This document shows positions 13,301-22,020 of a stretch of 64,000 bases of DNA, in pieces; within the stretch, counting starts at the first letter, position 1; every line of letters starts with the position of its first letter. Made by a program: the position numbers and the translations under genes. The notes below the pieces were generated by a model. The model was given only the letters and a program-made list of their open reading frames with translations, did not search any database and was not told the origin of the DNA. This DNA comes from Rhodospirillales bacterium (lineage in GTDB: Bacteria > Pseudomonadota > Alphaproteobacteria > ATCC43930 > CGMCC-115725): positions 1 to 64,000 of the forward strand of contig CANJCB010000016.1 in NCBI GenBank assembly GCA_947473305.1. Reading direction: 5' to 3'.

Positions 13301-15567
13301 TCGATCAGGATAACTGGCGGCGCTTGATGCGCCGGCAGGATGATCGTCGCGGTCGTCCCATGCCCGATACGACTTGTGAGTTCCAGCTTTCCACCATGAA
13401 GACGGATCAGGCGATCACAGACTGCCAGTCCCAGGCCCGTCCCTTGATGGCGTCGGCTATGGCCGCTCTCTGCCTGATAGAAGGGTTCCGTTACCCGCGC
13501 GAGATCCTCCTGGCTCATGCCGATGCCCGTATCCCGCACAACGATACGAACCTCATTCGGATAACGCGCTGTGGATAGAACGATGCGCCCGCCGGCCGGG
13601 GTGAATTTGATCGCATTGCTGAGGAGATTGAGCAAGATTTGCCTCAGCCGCCGTTCGTCGCCCCAGACCGTGTCACTGCTTTCCCCCGCCTTGATCTCGA
13701 TGGCGAGTTCGGCTTCGTCGGCCTGAGGCTGCATCAGGCGGCATACGCTGGTCAGAAGCGAGTGCTGGTCCACATTCTCCGGATTGAGCGCGAGCTTGCC
13801 CGCCTCGGCTTTCGCGAAATCGAGGATTTCGTTGATGATCGACAGAAGGTGCTGCCCGCTCGCCAGGATGTCGCCCGCATAATCCTTGTAGAGCGGGTTG
13901 CCCACCGCGCCGAACATCTCCTTGGTGATGATTTCGGAAAAGCCGATAACGGCGTTGAGCGGCGTTCGCAACTCATGGCTCATCGTGCCGAGGAATTCGG
14001 ATTTGGTGCGGTTCGCCGTCTCGGCTGCTTCCTTGGCGAGCCGCAGCTCATCCTGGGCGAGCTTTGCCGCCGTGATATCGCGCGCCGTACCCCGGAAGCC
14101 GCGGAAGTCGCCAGTCGTTTCCTCGATGATGGGCTTGCCGCTGATCCGCCACCAGCGGGTCTCGCCACTGGGCATCGCCATGCTGATAACAAGGTCGCGG
14201 AAGGCCCGGCGCTGTTGGAAGGACTGGGCGAGCTCGGCTTCATCTTCCACCGCTTCATGAGCCACGGCGAGTCCGATGGTTGATTTATCCAGCACGTCGG
14301 ATGGCTGGAGCCCGGTCACTTCGGAAAAATGTTCGGAGACATGGGTATAAAAACCCTCTGGATCGCGTTCCCAGAAAAAATCGCTCGCCACGTCGGCCAT
14401 GTCGCGGAAGCGGTGTTCGCTGGCGGCTAGCGCTGTCTCGCGAGCGTCCAATTCTTCCGCCATGCGATTGAAAGCCGCTGCGAGGGCCGCAAACTCGCCA
14501 GCTCCAGCCGGTACCAGGGCGCGGTGGGAAAGATCGCCGCGCCGAAAAGCATCGGCCGCCCGTCCCAGGACCCCAACCCATCGCACGACGGCCAGTTCCG
14601 CAAGAAACCAGGCGGCCACGAGGGTCAGCACCGCCACCGCTCCCAGGATCATGAGAGAGTTCCGCGCGGCGCTCTCCTGCTCGCCTACCACGTCCTGGCG
14701 TGCCAAGCCGACGATGACCTTGGCGCCGGTTTGAGGAAGCTGGGTAAAGGCGAAAATCTGCTCCATCCCCTCCCGCCATCGGCCTGTGGCGGCGCCTTCG
14801 AACCGCATTCCCAACCCCGGCATCAGCGGATGCTCGCCGAGAAAAGTTCCGAGCAAGCCGGACTGTTCGGGGTCCCGCGCAAGAATGACGCCGTTGCGCG
14901 CGACGACGGTCACATCATAGGCGATGCCGCCGGCTTCCCGTGCGGTGCGGCGCTGGATCTCGGCAAGGTCGAGCTCGACGATCGCCGCCCAGTCGCGTCC
15001 GTCCAGACTATTGTTCGCCCGGAGGCCTGCAAAGGCCACGGATCCATTCTGAGCGTCGAGTTGAAATTCGCTGACTTCGAGCGAATGGCTACGGAAGAGT
15101 GTGTCGACGAAGACACGTCCCGCGCGATGCAGATTATGTTCGTCGGCCTCTGTCGTGCAGAGAATCGCGCCCGTGGGGTCGACGGCCGTGAGAGGCGAGT
15201 ACCACTGATTGCGCCGCTGCATTTCCCGCAGCACATCGCCGCAAGCTTCGATCGTGGGGATCTCACGGGTTGCGGCCTGAAGCAGGAGATGGGCTTCACG
15301 GACCAGGGAATCGTGATTGCCCGCCCAGGCCTGGGCGACGCGCAGCGCCAGGGCTTGAGCGTCCGTCATGAGCCGCTCCCGTTCTTCCGCAGCGTGATTG
15401 AGAAAAAGAATGACGGCGGGTGCCAGCGCGAAGAGCGTCAGCACGATAAGACGCCAGCGCAGTCGGATGATGACCGGCCGTCGAGGAGCAGGAGCCTCGC
15501 GTGACCCGGACGGGATCTGTGGCGTCAAGGGCAGCGCGCCGACGTTATTGACCATGTTCAACCGCAT
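13297..15567 (-). CDS. Membrane sensor histidine kinase with periplasmic, HAMP and PAS domains
   Basis: 756 residues (ATG at 15555 is an alternative start). TM1 about 36-56, a periplasmic Cache-like domain about 57-300, TM2 about 304-324, HAMP about 325-375, PAS about 385-505, HisKA with the phospho-accepting His near 531 (MSHELRTPLNAVIGF), and an HATPase domain (NLLSNAIKF, DTGIGM, GTGLGLAVC). No receiver domain and no adjacent response regulator, so an orphan kinase with unknown partner. It sits between pstS and pit, both with Pho boxes, but its architecture is unlike PhoR (large periplasmic sensor rather than a short one), so a phosphate role is only suggested by position. Confidence 0.9.
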   Translation of the reverse strand: MRLNMVNNVGALPLTPQIPSGSREAPAPRRPVIIRLRWRLIVLTLFALAPAVILFLNHAAEERERLMTDAQALALRVAQAWAGNHDSLVREAHLLLQAATREIPTIEACGDVLREMQRRNQWYSPLTAVDPTGAILCTTEADEHNLHRAGRVFVDTLFRSHSLEVSEFQLDAQNGSVAFAGLRANNSLDGRDWAAIVELDLAEIQRRTAREAGGIAYDVTVVARNGVILARDPEQSGLLGTFLGEHPLMPGLGMRFEGAATGRWREGMEQIFAFTQLPQTGAKVIVGLARQDVVGEQESAARNSLMILGAVAVLTLVAAWFLAELAVVRWVGVLGRAADAFRRGDLSHRALVPAGAGEFAALAAAFNRMAEELDARETALAASEHRFRDMADVASDFFWERDPEGFYTHVSEHFSEVTGLQPSDVLDKSTIGLAVAHEAVEDEAELAQSFQQRRAFRDLVISMAMPSGETRWWRISGKPIIEETTGDFRGFRGTARDITAAKLAQDELRLAKEAAETANRTKSEFLGTMSHELRTPLNAVIGFSEIITKEMFGAVGNPLYKDYAGDILASGQHLLSIINEILDFAKAEAGKLALNPENVDQHSLLTSVCRLMQPQADEAELAIEIKAGESSDTVWGDERRLRQILLNLLSNAIKFTPAGGRIVLSTARYPNEVRIVVRDTGIGMSQEDLARVTEPFYQAESGHSRRHQGTGLGLAVCDRLIRLHGGKLELTSRIGHGTTATIILPAHQAPPVILID

Positions 15568-15616
15568 GGGACCGCCCGTCGATTTTTCAGGGATCGGGGC
15601 GATGCTAGCGGAGTGC

Positions 15617-15643
15617 CGAGCATCACCTCGTCGGTGATGCTCG
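15617..15643 (-). terminator. Hairpin downstream of pit
   Basis: Perfect 11-bp stem CGAGCATCACC/GGTGATGCTCG around a 5-nt loop, 14 nt after the pit stop codon and before the start of the sensor kinase. No U-tract follows on the minus strand, so it may be a processing or attenuation hairpin rather than a strong terminator. Confidence 0.55.
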
Positions 15644-15657
15644 ACTTTCCCGCAACT

Positions 15658-17289
15658 TTAGAACAGATGACTGAACAAGTAGAACAGTGAGCCCGAGAGC
15701 AGGATTGCCGCCGGGAGGGTCGTGATCCAGGCGAGCGCCAGGTTTCGGACGGTGCTGAGCTGGAGCCCTGACTTATTCGCCGCCATGGTGCCGGCAACGC
15801 CCGAAGACAGCACATGGGTGGTGCTGACGGGAAGGCCGTAACCGTCGGCAGCCTGGATGAGACCGAAGGCGACGATTTCGGCCGAGGCGCCCTGGGCGTA
15901 GGTCAGGTGCTCCTTGCCAATCTTTTCGTCGACGGTCACGACGATGCGCTTCCAGCCGATCATGGTGCCGAGACCGAGTGCAATCGCGACCGCGACCTTG
16001 ACCCAGGTGGGGATGAACTTGGTCGCCTTGTCGAGTTCGGCCTTGTAGTCGTTGAGCGCTTTGACTTCGGCGGCGGAGAGTTCCGCCTCCTTGTCCTTCA
16101 TCAGGAAGCGAACAGCTTCCGAGGTCAGGTACATGTCGTTACGGGTGTTGCCCACGACATCCGAGGGGATCTTCGCCAGGGAGCCGTATTGCTGGGCCTG
16201 CTTCGAAATTTCAGTCACCAGCACGGCCAGGGAAGGATAAGTGCCTTCGTTGATCTTGTGCTGGGAGACATAGGCCGTCACCGCGGGGCGCGGATTGCCG
16301 AGGACATTGTAGCCGGCGGCCTTGCTTTCGATGGCGGCGGAGGCGGCGCTCGAAGCCTTGACGAAGACCGCGACTTCGTTATCGGGAAGCGCCTTGTTCA
16401 GCGCATAGGTCGTCGGAATCGTACCAATCAAGATCAGCATGATGAGACCCATGCCCTTCTGCCCGTCGTTCGACCCATGGGCGAAGCTGACGCCCGTGCA
16501 GGTGAGGATCAAGAGGCCGCGGATATACCAGGGCGGGGCCTTGTTGCCGACCGGCGCCTTGTAAAGCGCGGGCACGCGGATCAGGGCCTTGCAGACGAGG
16601 AGCAGGGCGGCGGCGGCGAAGAAGCCGGCGAGCGGAGAGAACAGCAGAGATTTGCCGATATTCGTCGCCTGGGCCCAGTCGACGCCGCTGGTGCCGCTGC
16701 CGGCCGGCGCCATGAGCTGGTTCATCAGGCCAACGCCGATGATCGAGCCGACCAGGGCGTGCGAACTGGAATTGGGAATGCCGAACCACCAGGTTCCGAC
16801 GTTCCAGATGATGGCGGCGATGAGCAGTGCAAAGACCATCGCGAAGCCGGCGCTGCTGCCGACCTGAAGGATAAGTTCCACCGGCAGAAGGGAGATGATG
16901 CCGAAGGCGACCGCTCCGGAAGAGGTCAGCACGCCCAGGAAGTTGAAACAGCCCGACCAGATCACCGCGAAATTGGCGGGCAGGGAATGGGTATAGATGA
17001 CGGTCGCCACAGCATTGGCGGTGTCGTGGAAGCCGTTGACGAATTCGAAGCCGAGCGCGATCAGCAAGGCGAACGCCAGAAGGAGATAGACCAAGGTCGC
17101 CGTCGGCGGCGCGTTGGCGAGATCGTTCAGGATCGAATAGCCGACGAAGATGCCGCCCGCTACCAGCACCCCGATGGTGATCAGCGGGAAAATCTGCTGA
17201 AACCAGCCCGGCAGACCGCTTGAGTGAAGTGGATGATGGGCTGCGTGCCGGGCGCCACGCGCCGGGTCGCGGATGACCGTATCGCTCAT
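15658..17289 (-). CDS. pit: Low-affinity inorganic phosphate transporter (Pit family)
   Basis: 543 residues from ATG 17289 (GGGGGAAT upstream); the open frame further upstream lacks similarity. About ten membrane helices. The two PHO4 signatures are present in inverted halves: GFHDTANAVAT near residue 90 and GSNDGQKGMG in the second half, each carrying the conserved Asp. A central hydrophilic loop separates the halves (about 320-455). It imports phosphate with protons, often as a metal-phosphate complex. A Pho box with a well-placed -10 lies about 90-110 nt upstream. No DUF47 (phoU-like) gene, the usual pit partner in rhizobia, is adjacent. Confidence 0.93.
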   Translation of the reverse strand: MSDTVIRDPARGARHAAHHPLHSSGLPGWFQQIFPLITIGVLVAGGIFVGYSILNDLANAPPTATLVYLLLAFALLIALGFEFVNGFHDTANAVATVIYTHSLPANFAVIWSGCFNFLGVLTSSGAVAFGIISLLPVELILQVGSSAGFAMVFALLIAAIIWNVGTWWFGIPNSSSHALVGSIIGVGLMNQLMAPAGSGTSGVDWAQATNIGKSLLFSPLAGFFAAAALLLVCKALIRVPALYKAPVGNKAPPWYIRGLLILTCTGVSFAHGSNDGQKGMGLIMLILIGTIPTTYALNKALPDNEVAVFVKASSAASAAIESKAAGYNVLGNPRPAVTAYVSQHKINEGTYPSLAVLVTEISKQAQQYGSLAKIPSDVVGNTRNDMYLTSEAVRFLMKDKEAELSAAEVKALNDYKAELDKATKFIPTWVKVAVAIALGLGTMIGWKRIVVTVDEKIGKEHLTYAQGASAEIVAFGLIQAADGYGLPVSTTHVLSSGVAGTMAANKSGLQLSTVRNLALAWITTLPAAILLSGSLFYLFSHLF

Positions 17290-17379
17290 AAATTCCCCCG
17301 TATGGTATTGGCCGAGCCGCCGTCGCGCGCCTTCGGCAGAGGCTAGACGCCTCGCGGGAAACATCTATATCCGCTCTCC

Positions 17380-17397
17380 GTGACGCTACGGTGACAG
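17380..17397 (-). promoter_or_regulatory. Pho box of pit with matching -10
   Basis: Minus-strand CTGTCAC-CGTA-GCGTCAC (17397-17380), then exactly 10 nt, then TATAGA (17369-17364). Pho box in place of a -35 followed by a -10 is the standard PhoB-activated promoter layout. The pit ATG is 75 nt beyond the -10. Confidence 0.8.
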
Positions 17398-17541
17398 TGC
17401 GGACGGCGCTTAAATCCCATGAATTTCAGCGGGATAGATGAGGGGATCGACAAAGCGCCGACTGAAATCTGAACCGGAACGTTCGAAATCGGGCCGCAAA
17501 TTTTCGAACGGTTGCTTGCCCTTATCTTTGTTACAGGCTCG

Positions 17542-17559
17542 CTGTCACAGGACTGACTC
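17542..17559 (+). promoter_or_regulatory. Weak Pho box candidate for plcP-btaAB
   Basis: CTGTCAC-AGGA-CTGACTC: the first repeat is perfect, the second matches at four of seven positions. After 8 nt comes AATAAT (17568-17573). It lies 134 nt before the plcP ATG. Supported mainly by the gene content downstream. Confidence 0.5.
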
Positions 17560-17692
17560 GCGGCCGGAATAATTCTGCCACGCCTAAGTGCTACCAGGGC
17601 TTGTGGGTAGCGCCTGCCTGGGACACGAGCTTTCGATCCGGGCGGTCGCGATGAGGTCGGCGAGAAGGCCGAGCTCGCTTCCCGGAGGCGCG

Positions 17693-18547
17693 ATGAGCGA
17701 AACCGACGACATCATCCATTACCGTACGATCTGGCTTTCCGATATTCATCTCGGAACGCGAGGGTGCAAGGCGGACTTCCTGCTGGATTTCCTGAGGAAC
17801 ACCGAGAGCGAGCAGCTCTATCTGGTCGGCGACATCATCGACGGCTGGCGTCTCAGGAAATCCTGGTACTGGCAGCAAAGCCATAACGACGTCATCCAGA
17901 AGATCCTGCGCAGGGCGCGCAAGGGCACCAAGGTCGTTTATATCCCGGGCAACCACGACGAATGGCTGCGCGAGTATTGCGAGCTGCAGGTCGGTGGCGT
18001 CCAGGTCATGGAGGAAGCGATCCACGAGACCGCCGACGGCAAGCGTCTGCTTGTGGTCCATGGCGACGCTTTCGATGGCGTGGTGCGTTACGCAAAGTGG
18101 CTCGCATTCCTGGGCGACTGGGCCTATGACGCGGCGATCCGGCTCAATCACTGGTTCAACCTGATCCGCCGCAAGCTGGGTTATCCCTATTGGTCGCTCT
18201 CCGCCTATCTCAAGGGCAAGATCAAGAACGCGGTCCAATTCATCGGCAATTATGCGGATGCGGTCTCCGGCGAGGCCCGGCGGCGCGGTGTCGATGGGGT
18301 GGTCTGCGGCCATATCCATCACGCGAAAATCCGCGAGATGAACGGCGTCCTCTATTGCAACGATGGGGATTGGGTCGAGAGTTGCACCGCCCTGGTCGAG
18401 CATTTCGATGGGCGGCTCGAGGTCATCCATTGGATGGACCTGCGTGCCTTGGACCCGCTTCTCCCCACTGTCACCAAGCCCGTTTCCGCCCCCGTTCCGG
18501 TTCTGCCGGAGCTTGTCGCCCGCATCCCGGTGAAAGAGCTGACATGA
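17693..18547 (+). CDS. plcP: PlcP-type phospholipase C (LpxH-like metallophosphoesterase)
   Basis: 284 residues from ATG 17693 (CGGAGG upstream). Calcineurin-like phosphoesterase motifs in order: LSDIHLG, GDIIDGW, GNHDEW, VHGDAFD and GHIHHAK, which bind two metal ions. The fold is that of UDP-2,3-diacylglucosamine hydrolase LpxH, but alphaproteobacteria mostly use LpxI for that step, and relatives located with lipid-remodelling genes (PlcP) cleave phosphatidylcholine and phosphatidylethanolamine to diacylglycerol under phosphate starvation. Here its stop overlaps the btaA start (ATGA), and diacylglycerol is the BtaA substrate, so PlcP is strongly favoured. Probably cytoplasmic, acting at the inner membrane face. 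Confidence 0.85.
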   Translation: MSETDDIIHYRTIWLSDIHLGTRGCKADFLLDFLRNTESEQLYLVGDIIDGWRLRKSWYWQQSHNDVIQKILRRARKGTKVVYIPGNHDEWLREYCELQVGGVQVMEEAIHETADGKRLLVVHGDAFDGVVRYAKWLAFLGDWAYDAAIRLNHWFNLIRRKLGYPYWSLSAYLKGKIKNAVQFIGNYADAVSGEARRRGVDGVVCGHIHHAKIREMNGVLYCNDGDWVESCTALVEHFDGRLEVIHWMDLRALDPLLPTVTKPVSAPVPVLPELVARIPVKELT

Positions 18548-19755
18548 GCACCGATCTCGTCGAGAACGCCGTTTTCAACACCTCTGCCATGAGCCGGAAG
18601 GGCCTGCTCGACCGCCTCTTCGCCTATTGGTTCAAGCGCTTCGTCTATAACCAGATCTGGGAAGATCCCCGGGTCGACCTTGAAGCGCTGCGGATCACGC
18701 CCGAAAGCCGGATCGTCACCATCGCTTCCGGCGGCTGCAATGTGCTGAACTACCTCCTCGCGGATCCCGCGTCGGTGGTGGCGCTGGACCTCAATCCAGC
18801 CCATATCGCCTTGACGCGACTGAAGCTCGCGGCGGCCCGAGAGCTTCCCGAGCATGAAGCTTTCTTCCGCCTCTTCGGTGCGGGCGCCGATGCGGTGAAT
18901 CGCGAAGTCTATTTCAGCCGGCTGCGCCCGTCGCTCGATCGCGAAACACGTAAATTCTGGGAAGAGCGCTCCTTGACCGGCAAGCGCCGGATCGAATATT
19001 TCGCGAGTGGTCTTTACCGCCATGCGCTCCTGGGTAAGTTCATCGGGCTTCTCCATGGACTGGCGGGGATCACCGGCCGCAAGCTTTCCCGCATCCTCGA
19101 AGCCACCTCCATCGGCGAACAGGAGAAGGTCTTCGACGAGATGATCTCGCCGCTCTTCGACCTCAGGATCGTCCGGCTCCTGTGCCGGCTGCCGATGACC
19201 TCCTACAGCCTCGGCATTCCGCCAGCGCAGTTCAACCTGCTGCGCGGCGAGGCGGCGGGGGAGGTGGCATCGCTCTATCGCGACCGCGTCCGGCGGCTGG
19301 CCTGCGATTTCCCGATCGAGGACAATTACTTCGCATGGCAGGCCTTCGGCCGCAGCTACGATCTGGAGCACCGTCAGGCGGTTCCGGAATATCTCCGTGC
19401 CGAGAACTACGACACGCTGCGCAGCCGGGCGGGCAGGGTCGAGGTCAGGCTCGCTTCCATGACCGATTATTTCGGATCGCAGGCGCCGGAAAGCATCGAT
19501 CGCTATGTTCTGCTCGATGCCCAGGACTGGATGAGCGACGAGCAGATCACCGCGCTCTGGCAGGAGATCGACCGTACCGCCAAACCCGGCGCGCGGGTGA
19601 TCTTCCGAACCGCGGCCTCCGATTCTCCTCTGGAGACAGCTCTGCCCTCGGCGATCCTGGCGCGCTGGCATTACGACCAGGGGACCAGCCAACGTCTCCT
19701 GACCCACGACCGGTCGGCGATCTACGGCGGGTTCCACATCTATGAGCGCCGCTGA
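18544..19755 (+). CDS. btaA: BtaA: S-adenosylmethionine:diacylglycerol 3-amino-3-carboxypropyltransferase
   Basis: 403 residues, DUF3419 family. Signatures include YWFKRFVYNQIWEDPRVDLEAL at the N terminus, the SAM-binding stretch IASGGCNVLNYLL, then VVALDLNPAHIAL, and NYFAWQAFGRSYD near residue 265. BtaA moves the aminocarboxypropyl group of SAM onto diacylglycerol to give diacylglycerylhomoserine, the first step of betaine lipid (DGTS) synthesis. The start codon overlaps the plcP stop and the end overlaps btaB by 14 nt, so the three genes form one coupled operon that supplies, then converts, diacylglycerol. Confidence 0.93.
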   Translation: MSTDLVENAVFNTSAMSRKGLLDRLFAYWFKRFVYNQIWEDPRVDLEALRITPESRIVTIASGGCNVLNYLLADPASVVALDLNPAHIALTRLKLAAARELPEHEAFFRLFGAGADAVNREVYFSRLRPSLDRETRKFWEERSLTGKRRIEYFASGLYRHALLGKFIGLLHGLAGITGRKLSRILEATSIGEQEKVFDEMISPLFDLRIVRLLCRLPMTSYSLGIPPAQFNLLRGEAAGEVASLYRDRVRRLACDFPIEDNYFAWQAFGRSYDLEHRQAVPEYLRAENYDTLRSRAGRVEVRLASMTDYFGSQAPESIDRYVLLDAQDWMSDEQITALWQEIDRTAKPGARVIFRTAASDSPLETALPSAILARWHYDQGTSQRLLTHDRSAIYGGFHIYERR

Positions 19756-20422
19756 ACAGGCGGCCGACGATGGGCCGGCCGACGCGCGGGTGCGGATGGA
19801 CCGGATGTATCGCCACCAGCGGCACATCTACGACCTCACCCGGAAATTCTATCTTCTCGGGCGCGACCGCATCATCGCCGGGCTGGAGGTCCTGCCAGGC
19901 GATCTCGTCTGCGAGGTCGGTTGCGGCACCGCGCGCAATCTGGTGGCTTTAGCACGACGGCATGGAGACGCAAGGTTCTTCGGGCTCGATGCTTCCGCCG
20001 CCATGCTCGAAACGGCGGGCAAGTCGCTCGCGCGGGCGGGCCTGAGCGAGCGTATCCGCCTCAGTCACGGCCTTGCCGAAGAACTCGACGCCGCGCGGGA
20101 TTTCGGTCTGGATTGCCCGTTCGATACCGTGATCTTCGCCTATTCGATCTCGATGATTCCGACTTGGCGGGAAGCGATAGCCCAGGGGATCGCCAATCTG
20201 CGGCCGGGCAGGTCTCTGGTCGTGGTCGATTTCTGGGACCAGCGGGGATTACCGCGCTGGTTCGGCAAATCCCTGCGCGCCTGGCTCGCTCTTTTCGACG
20301 TTCATCCGCGCTTCGATCTTGTCGAGCATTTCAGAACTCTGCCCGGGGGACGGACGGAAGTCGCGCCGATCCTGCGCGGCTATGCCGTCTCCCTCAGGTT
20401 CCGCAAGGACGAAGCGGCCTGA
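19742..20422 (+). CDS. btaB: BtaB: diacylglycerylhomoserine N-methyltransferase
   Basis: 226 residues, class I SAM-dependent methyltransferase. The SAM motif I is VCEVGCGTARNL (about 57-68), followed by FFGLDASAAML and a motif near FDTVIFAYSISMIPTWREAI. The N-terminal MDRMYRHQRHIYDLTRKFYLLGRD block is typical of BtaB. It methylates diacylglycerylhomoserine three times to the zwitterionic lipid DGTS, which can replace phosphatidylcholine when phosphate is scarce. Last gene of the plcP-btaA-btaB operon; it converges with a solute-binding protein gene 4 nt away. Confidence 0.92.
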   Translation: MSAAEQAADDGPADARVRMDRMYRHQRHIYDLTRKFYLLGRDRIIAGLEVLPGDLVCEVGCGTARNLVALARRHGDARFFGLDASAAMLETAGKSLARAGLSERIRLSHGLAEELDAARDFGLDCPFDTVIFAYSISMIPTWREAIAQGIANLRPGRSLVVVDFWDQRGLPRWFGKSLRAWLALFDVHPRFDLVEHFRTLPGGRTEVAPILRGYAVSLRFRKDEAA

Positions 20423-20426
20423 ACGG

Positions 20427-22007
20427 CTAGTTCTTCCGCCGCCATGCGTCGCGCCACATCAGGGTGAAATTCTCGTCGTCGATCCCCTCGATGAGCCGGG
20501 ACATGCCGTCCGACAGCGCCCGCTCATGCAGCGTGAGCACCGGCAGATCAACGGCCAGAATGGCCTGCGCCTTCTTGTAGAAGACGCCGCGGACCTCCGG
20601 GTCGGTCGAGGCTTGGCCTTTGTTGAAAAGATCGTCGACTTCAGGATTGGAATAGGCCGAGGCGTTGCTGTTGGGGCGGCCGATAGACCCCGTCACATAT
20701 TGCCGCGCGATGCCGATGGCGGGATCCCCGAAGCTGGTGAAGCTCTGGAGCGACAGATCGTAGTCCCGGTCGACGAAGACACGCTTCTGGGCGATGGCGC
20801 TATCCACCGCATCGACCGTCACATCGACGCCGACATTACGCCACATCGCCTTGAGCGCGACCGCGACAACGGCAAGTTCCTGGCTGTCGGCGGCATAGAC
20901 GAGATCGACCTTGAAGCGCGTGCCGTCCGCCCCTCGCTTGGCACCCACCTCGTCGAGCACCGCATTCGCCTTCGCATAGTCGAAGGGATACATCTTGCGA
21001 TAGTCGATATCGTGATTTGCCGCCCATTTGATCTGGCTGGTGAAGGGCATGATGCCGACATCGCCCAGCCCCTGGTAGACGGTATTCCGGATATAGTCCC
21101 GATCCGTCGCCATGAGGAGGGCCTGACGCACGCGCTTGTCGTCGAAGGGCTTGCGATGGATGTTGACGAAGGCGAAGTCGGTGCCCGGCGCCACATGGGC
21201 GGGCTTCAGCGCCAGTTTCGGATCGTCCCGCGCGATCTTGTAGTCCGCCGCCGGGAAATAATAATAATTCAGGAAGTCGATCTCCCCGGCTTGGAGCGCG
21301 CGGGCGCGCGAGCCCGCGTTCGGAATGATCTTGGCGATGACCTCGTCAAGATAGGGCTTACCCGGTTCCCAATAATTTGGATTGCGCCCGAAACGCAGAT
21401 GGTCGCCCCGCTTCCAATCGGTCAGGAGAAACGGCCCTAGGCCCACGGGGGTGCTGAAGGTCGCGGGGTTCTTCATCGGATCCGTGCCGGCGTAGACATG
21501 GGCCGGCAGGATGCCCGCGTTCATGGTGCAAGCGAGCGATAGCAGGAACGGGCCGTAGCTCTCCTTGAGCTTAATGACGACCTTGTCGGAAGCTGGCGTC
21601 TCGATCGCCTCGATAAGTTTCCCCGCCCCCTGGAACAGGGGACCGTATTTCGCGCTCACTTCGAGCAAGGTATATTTCACGTCTTCGGAGGTGAAGGGTT
21701 TGCCATCCTGCCAATTGGCTTTCACCAGGTCGAAGCTATAGGTCTTGCCGTCCGGCGTGATGGTCCAGGATTTTGCCAGCAGCGGCTTTACGTTGCCTTC
21801 TCCGTCGATGCGCGTCAGCGCCTGATAGATGATGCAGGCGGTCAATTCCTCCGGGATGCCGGTCGTGACATCGGGATTGATGTTCGGCGGGTCGGTTGTG
21901 ATGGCGAAAACGATGGCCCCGCCGCGCTGAGGTTCCTCGGCCAGCGACGTAAGCGCGGGCAGGGTCGCGAAAAGGGCGGCTGCGGCCGCGACGATTTTAA
22001 GGTGCAT
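20427..22007 (-). CDS. Periplasmic solute-binding protein, ABC peptide/nickel family 5 (copy A)
   Basis: 526 residues from ATG 22007, with a Sec signal peptide (KIVAAAAALFATLPALTSLAEE). The mature protein is a full-length SBP_bac_5 domain: RGGAIVFAITTDPPNINPD, LLAKSWTITPDGKTYSF, NWQDGKPFTSEDVKYTLL, VGLGPFLLTDWKRGDHL. It binds a peptide-like or other organic ligand. No permease or ATPase gene is adjacent; instead it lies 13 nt after a TauD dioxygenase gene on the same strand, so the two are probably co-expressed. A close paralogue is at 37436 and a third at 35828. Confidence 0.9.
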   Translation of the reverse strand: MHLKIVAAAAALFATLPALTSLAEEPQRGGAIVFAITTDPPNINPDVTTGIPEELTACIIYQALTRIDGEGNVKPLLAKSWTITPDGKTYSFDLVKANWQDGKPFTSEDVKYTLLEVSAKYGPLFQGAGKLIEAIETPASDKVVIKLKESYGPFLLSLACTMNAGILPAHVYAGTDPMKNPATFSTPVGLGPFLLTDWKRGDHLRFGRNPNYWEPGKPYLDEVIAKIIPNAGSRARALQAGEIDFLNYYYFPAADYKIARDDPKLALKPAHVAPGTDFAFVNIHRKPFDDKRVRQALLMATDRDYIRNTVYQGLGDVGIMPFTSQIKWAANHDIDYRKMYPFDYAKANAVLDEVGAKRGADGTRFKVDLVYAADSQELAVVAVALKAMWRNVGVDVTVDAVDSAIAQKRVFVDRDYDLSLQSFTSFGDPAIGIARQYVTGSIGRPNSNASAYSNPEVDDLFNKGQASTDPEVRGVFYKKAQAILAVDLPVLTLHERALSDGMSRLIEGIDDENFTLMWRDAWRRKN

Positions 22008-22020
22008 GGGGGCTATCGCT

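Larger units (their letters stand above)
17290..17692. promoter_or_regulatory. 403-bp divergent control region between pit and plcP
   Basis: Contains the minus-strand Pho promoter of pit (17364-17397) and a weaker Pho-like box for plcP (17542-17559) with an AATAAT -10-like element at 17568-17573. The stretch 17400-17535 is more AT-rich than its neighbours and shows no gene. An open frame from 17588 continues into plcP but has no recognisable content before 17693. Confidence 0.6.

Noticed and set aside
17588-17692. N-terminal extension of PlcP from 17588
   Set aside because: Family similarity starts at 17693, which has its own ribosome site. The extra 35 residues would not be typical of PlcP or LpxH.
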